In this document: piece by piece, positions 4,510 to 5,595 of the stretch
How positions within the stretch are numbered: the stretch's first letter is position 1
Layout: each line of letters begins with the position of its first letter
From: Candidatus Latescibacterota bacterium
GTDB lineage: Bacteria > Latescibacterota > UBA2968 > GCA-2709665
Assembly (NCBI GenBank): GCA_030746455.1
Contig: JASLMQ010000844.1
Coordinates: 1 to 5,595, forward strand
Reading direction: 5' to 3'
DNA: 5,595 nucleotides
Made by a program: the position numbers and the translations under genes
Notes under the pieces: generated by a model
What the model was told of the DNA's origin: nothing
Database searches by the model: none
What the model saw: only the letters and a program-made list of their open reading frames with translations

Positions 4510-5595
4510 CAGGCGCAACCACGAACAGAGACCGCCCGACAGACGAGACACGGGCAGAGGCAATGGATTCCATTGCGAGCCAGAAGCGGAGGCAACCCAT
4601 GCAACCAGACTCTGTAGCCCAGATTCGATCCCGTCCTTGCGGGACGGCAAAGCCCCGGCGAAGCGATCGGCCGCCTGGCTGGACCGGTGCGCTTTCCAGA
4701 GCGGCAGCGTTGCTGGTTGCTCTGGCCGTGTCGCTGACGATGCCGGCTGATCCCGCGCTGGCACAGAACGTGTCCGTCACCGACTACAGCGTACCGATCA
4801 GCCGCGCCGACAATCTTCGCATCGACGTACTGAGCCTCAACTACGTCACGGAGGGCGGCGAAGCCGTGGTGCAGTCCGGAAACCTGGGTGTCGTCTACAA
4901 GAAATTCTACGACTCCCTTCCCTTCGCCTACTCCCTGGACATGATCGGGTCTACATCCTTCAACAAGGACAACGTCCAGGACAAACTGGTCGGCAACTTC
5001 ACGACCAGCCTCGAAAGCCGGATCAAGAAGTACACGCCGGCCGAAGGGAACCTGTTCGTCTTCAATGACGCCGATTTCGACTACGACGAGAACTTCGACC
5101 GTCCCGGCGTGGTGGCAACCGTGGGAATGGGCTACGGGCGCTTCATCAATGCCACGGCGCTGCGTAAGGCCGTACGGATCGAAGACTTCTTCCTGGGCGA
5201 GGGTATCATCTCGAACCGGCTGCCCAAGGAATCGATGATCGAGGTCGGCCACATCATCGAGCGGGAGCAGGAGTACAAGGACCTGTACGGCGACCGCTAC
5301 CGGAACTACTGGTTCGAGGACATGAGCAACGAGATCACCAAGTCCGGTCTGGTGCTTGGTGACATCGGATTCGGCGTCCTGCGCATGCAGGAGGTCCTCT
5401 TCCAGGAACGGATCAACGACCGGTTCTACGGCTGGGAGGCCTCCGTCGGAATCCAGTTCGAGGTGATGACGCCCCGCGAAGGTCAGGGCCGAAGCGATCC
5501 GTCCATGTCCGTCGGCTTCCGATACTCCCGTCCCATCAGCTGGAGCACCCAGGTCAACGCGCGCCTGAATGTGACCACGCCCTTCTCCGAAAATT
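4506..5595 (+). CDS. Exported beta-barrel-like outer-membrane protein, 3'-truncated by the window
   Basis: The frame is open from ATG 4506 to the right edge (363 codons seen, no stop). Residues 1-61 are basic and low in hydrophobicity. Residues 62-86 form a signal peptide (A-A-A-L-L-V-A-L-A-V core) ending P-A-L-A before Gln87. The mature part has many short alternating polar/hydrophobic strands, for example 104-113, 126-135, 140-152, 161-173, 202-214, 310-320 and 334-341, as in Gram-negative outer-membrane barrels. A very acidic loop lies at 188-198. A mainly helical insertion at about 216-280 is rich in Glu, Arg and Tyr, with a P-K-E-S-M-I-E-V-G-H-I-I-E-R core. I do not recognise a named family. 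The ATGA overlap with the DUF3047 gene argues for co-expression and related roles at the cell envelope. Starting at 4599 would shorten the unusual n-region to about 30 residues. Confidence 0.75.
   Translation, partial: MTGATTNRDRPTDETRAEAMDSIASQKRRQPMQPDSVAQIRSRPCGTAKPRRSDRPPGWTGALSRAAALLVALAVSLTMPADPALAQNVSVTDYSVPISRADNLRIDVLSLNYVTEGGEAVVQSGNLGVVYKKFYDSLPFAYSLDMIGSTSFNKDNVQDKLVGNFTTSLESRIKKYTPAEGNLFVFNDADFDYDENFDRPGVVATVGMGYGRFINATALRKAVRIEDFFLGEGIISNRLPKESMIEVGHIIEREQEYKDLYGDRYRNYWFEDMSNEITKSGLVLGDIGFGVLRMQEVLFQERINDRFYGWEASVGIQFEVMTPREGQGRSDPSMSVGFRYSRPISWSTQVNARLNVTTPFSEN

Noticed and set aside
4631..4647. CCGTCC/GGACGG hairpin early in the barrel-like gene
   Set aside because: It is a short GC-rich stem inside a likely coding frame, expected by chance at this composition. 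There is no independent evidence of a function.
3748..4764. Long antisense ORF (338 codons) opposite the DUF3047 gene
   Set aside because: It is a shadow frame of a GC-rich gene. It has no RBS or recognisable domain, and the + strand frame matches DUF3047 throughout.
4431..5252. Antisense ORF (273 codons) opposite the barrel-like gene
   Set aside because: It runs against a + strand frame with an RBS, a signal peptide and barrel-like strands. Its own product is low in recognisable structure.

Overview
This is a GC-rich stretch from a Gram-negative-type bacterium. The last gene encodes a secreted protein with alternating strand patterns typical of an outer-membrane beta-barrel, and the genes have GC-rich third positions and AGGAGG-type ribosome binding sites. 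I cannot place the phylum. The gene types (STAS regulator, M14 carboxypeptidase, DUF3047 protein) and the dispersed-looking palindromes would suit Acidobacteriota, Gemmatimonadota or neighbouring uncultured lineages, but that is inference.

Layout from left to right. Positions 1-167 hold the C-terminal end of a short-chain dehydrogenase/reductase (SDR) on the + strand. A roughly 200-base gap follows, filled largely by a nested inverted-repeat element (241-330, possibly reaching about 376). Next is an endonuclease/exonuclease/phosphatase (EEP) family hydrolase, + strand, ending at 1188. A 215-base gap with an AT-rich promoter-like patch and a 5'-leader hairpin leads to a small STAS-domain protein (1404-1751). 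That gene ends at a very strong palindromic terminator (1776-1820). Converging on the terminator from the other side is a long M14 zinc carboxypeptidase gene on the - strand (3484 down to 1847).

A short divergent intergenic region (about 3485-3621) carries GGAAC direct repeats and a good -10-like hexamer. To its right lies a two-gene + strand operon. The first gene encodes a secreted DUF3047 protein (ending at 4509). The second starts inside the stop codon of the first (ATGA overlap, 4506-4509), encodes a beta-barrel-like exported protein, and runs off the end of the window.

The SDR, EEP, STAS and M14 genes show no evident shared pathway and look like separate housekeeping or regulatory units. 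The strongest functional linkage is the coupled DUF3047/beta-barrel pair, which looks like an uncharacterised periplasm/outer-membrane module. I see no tRNA, rRNA, CRISPR array, transposase or phage gene.
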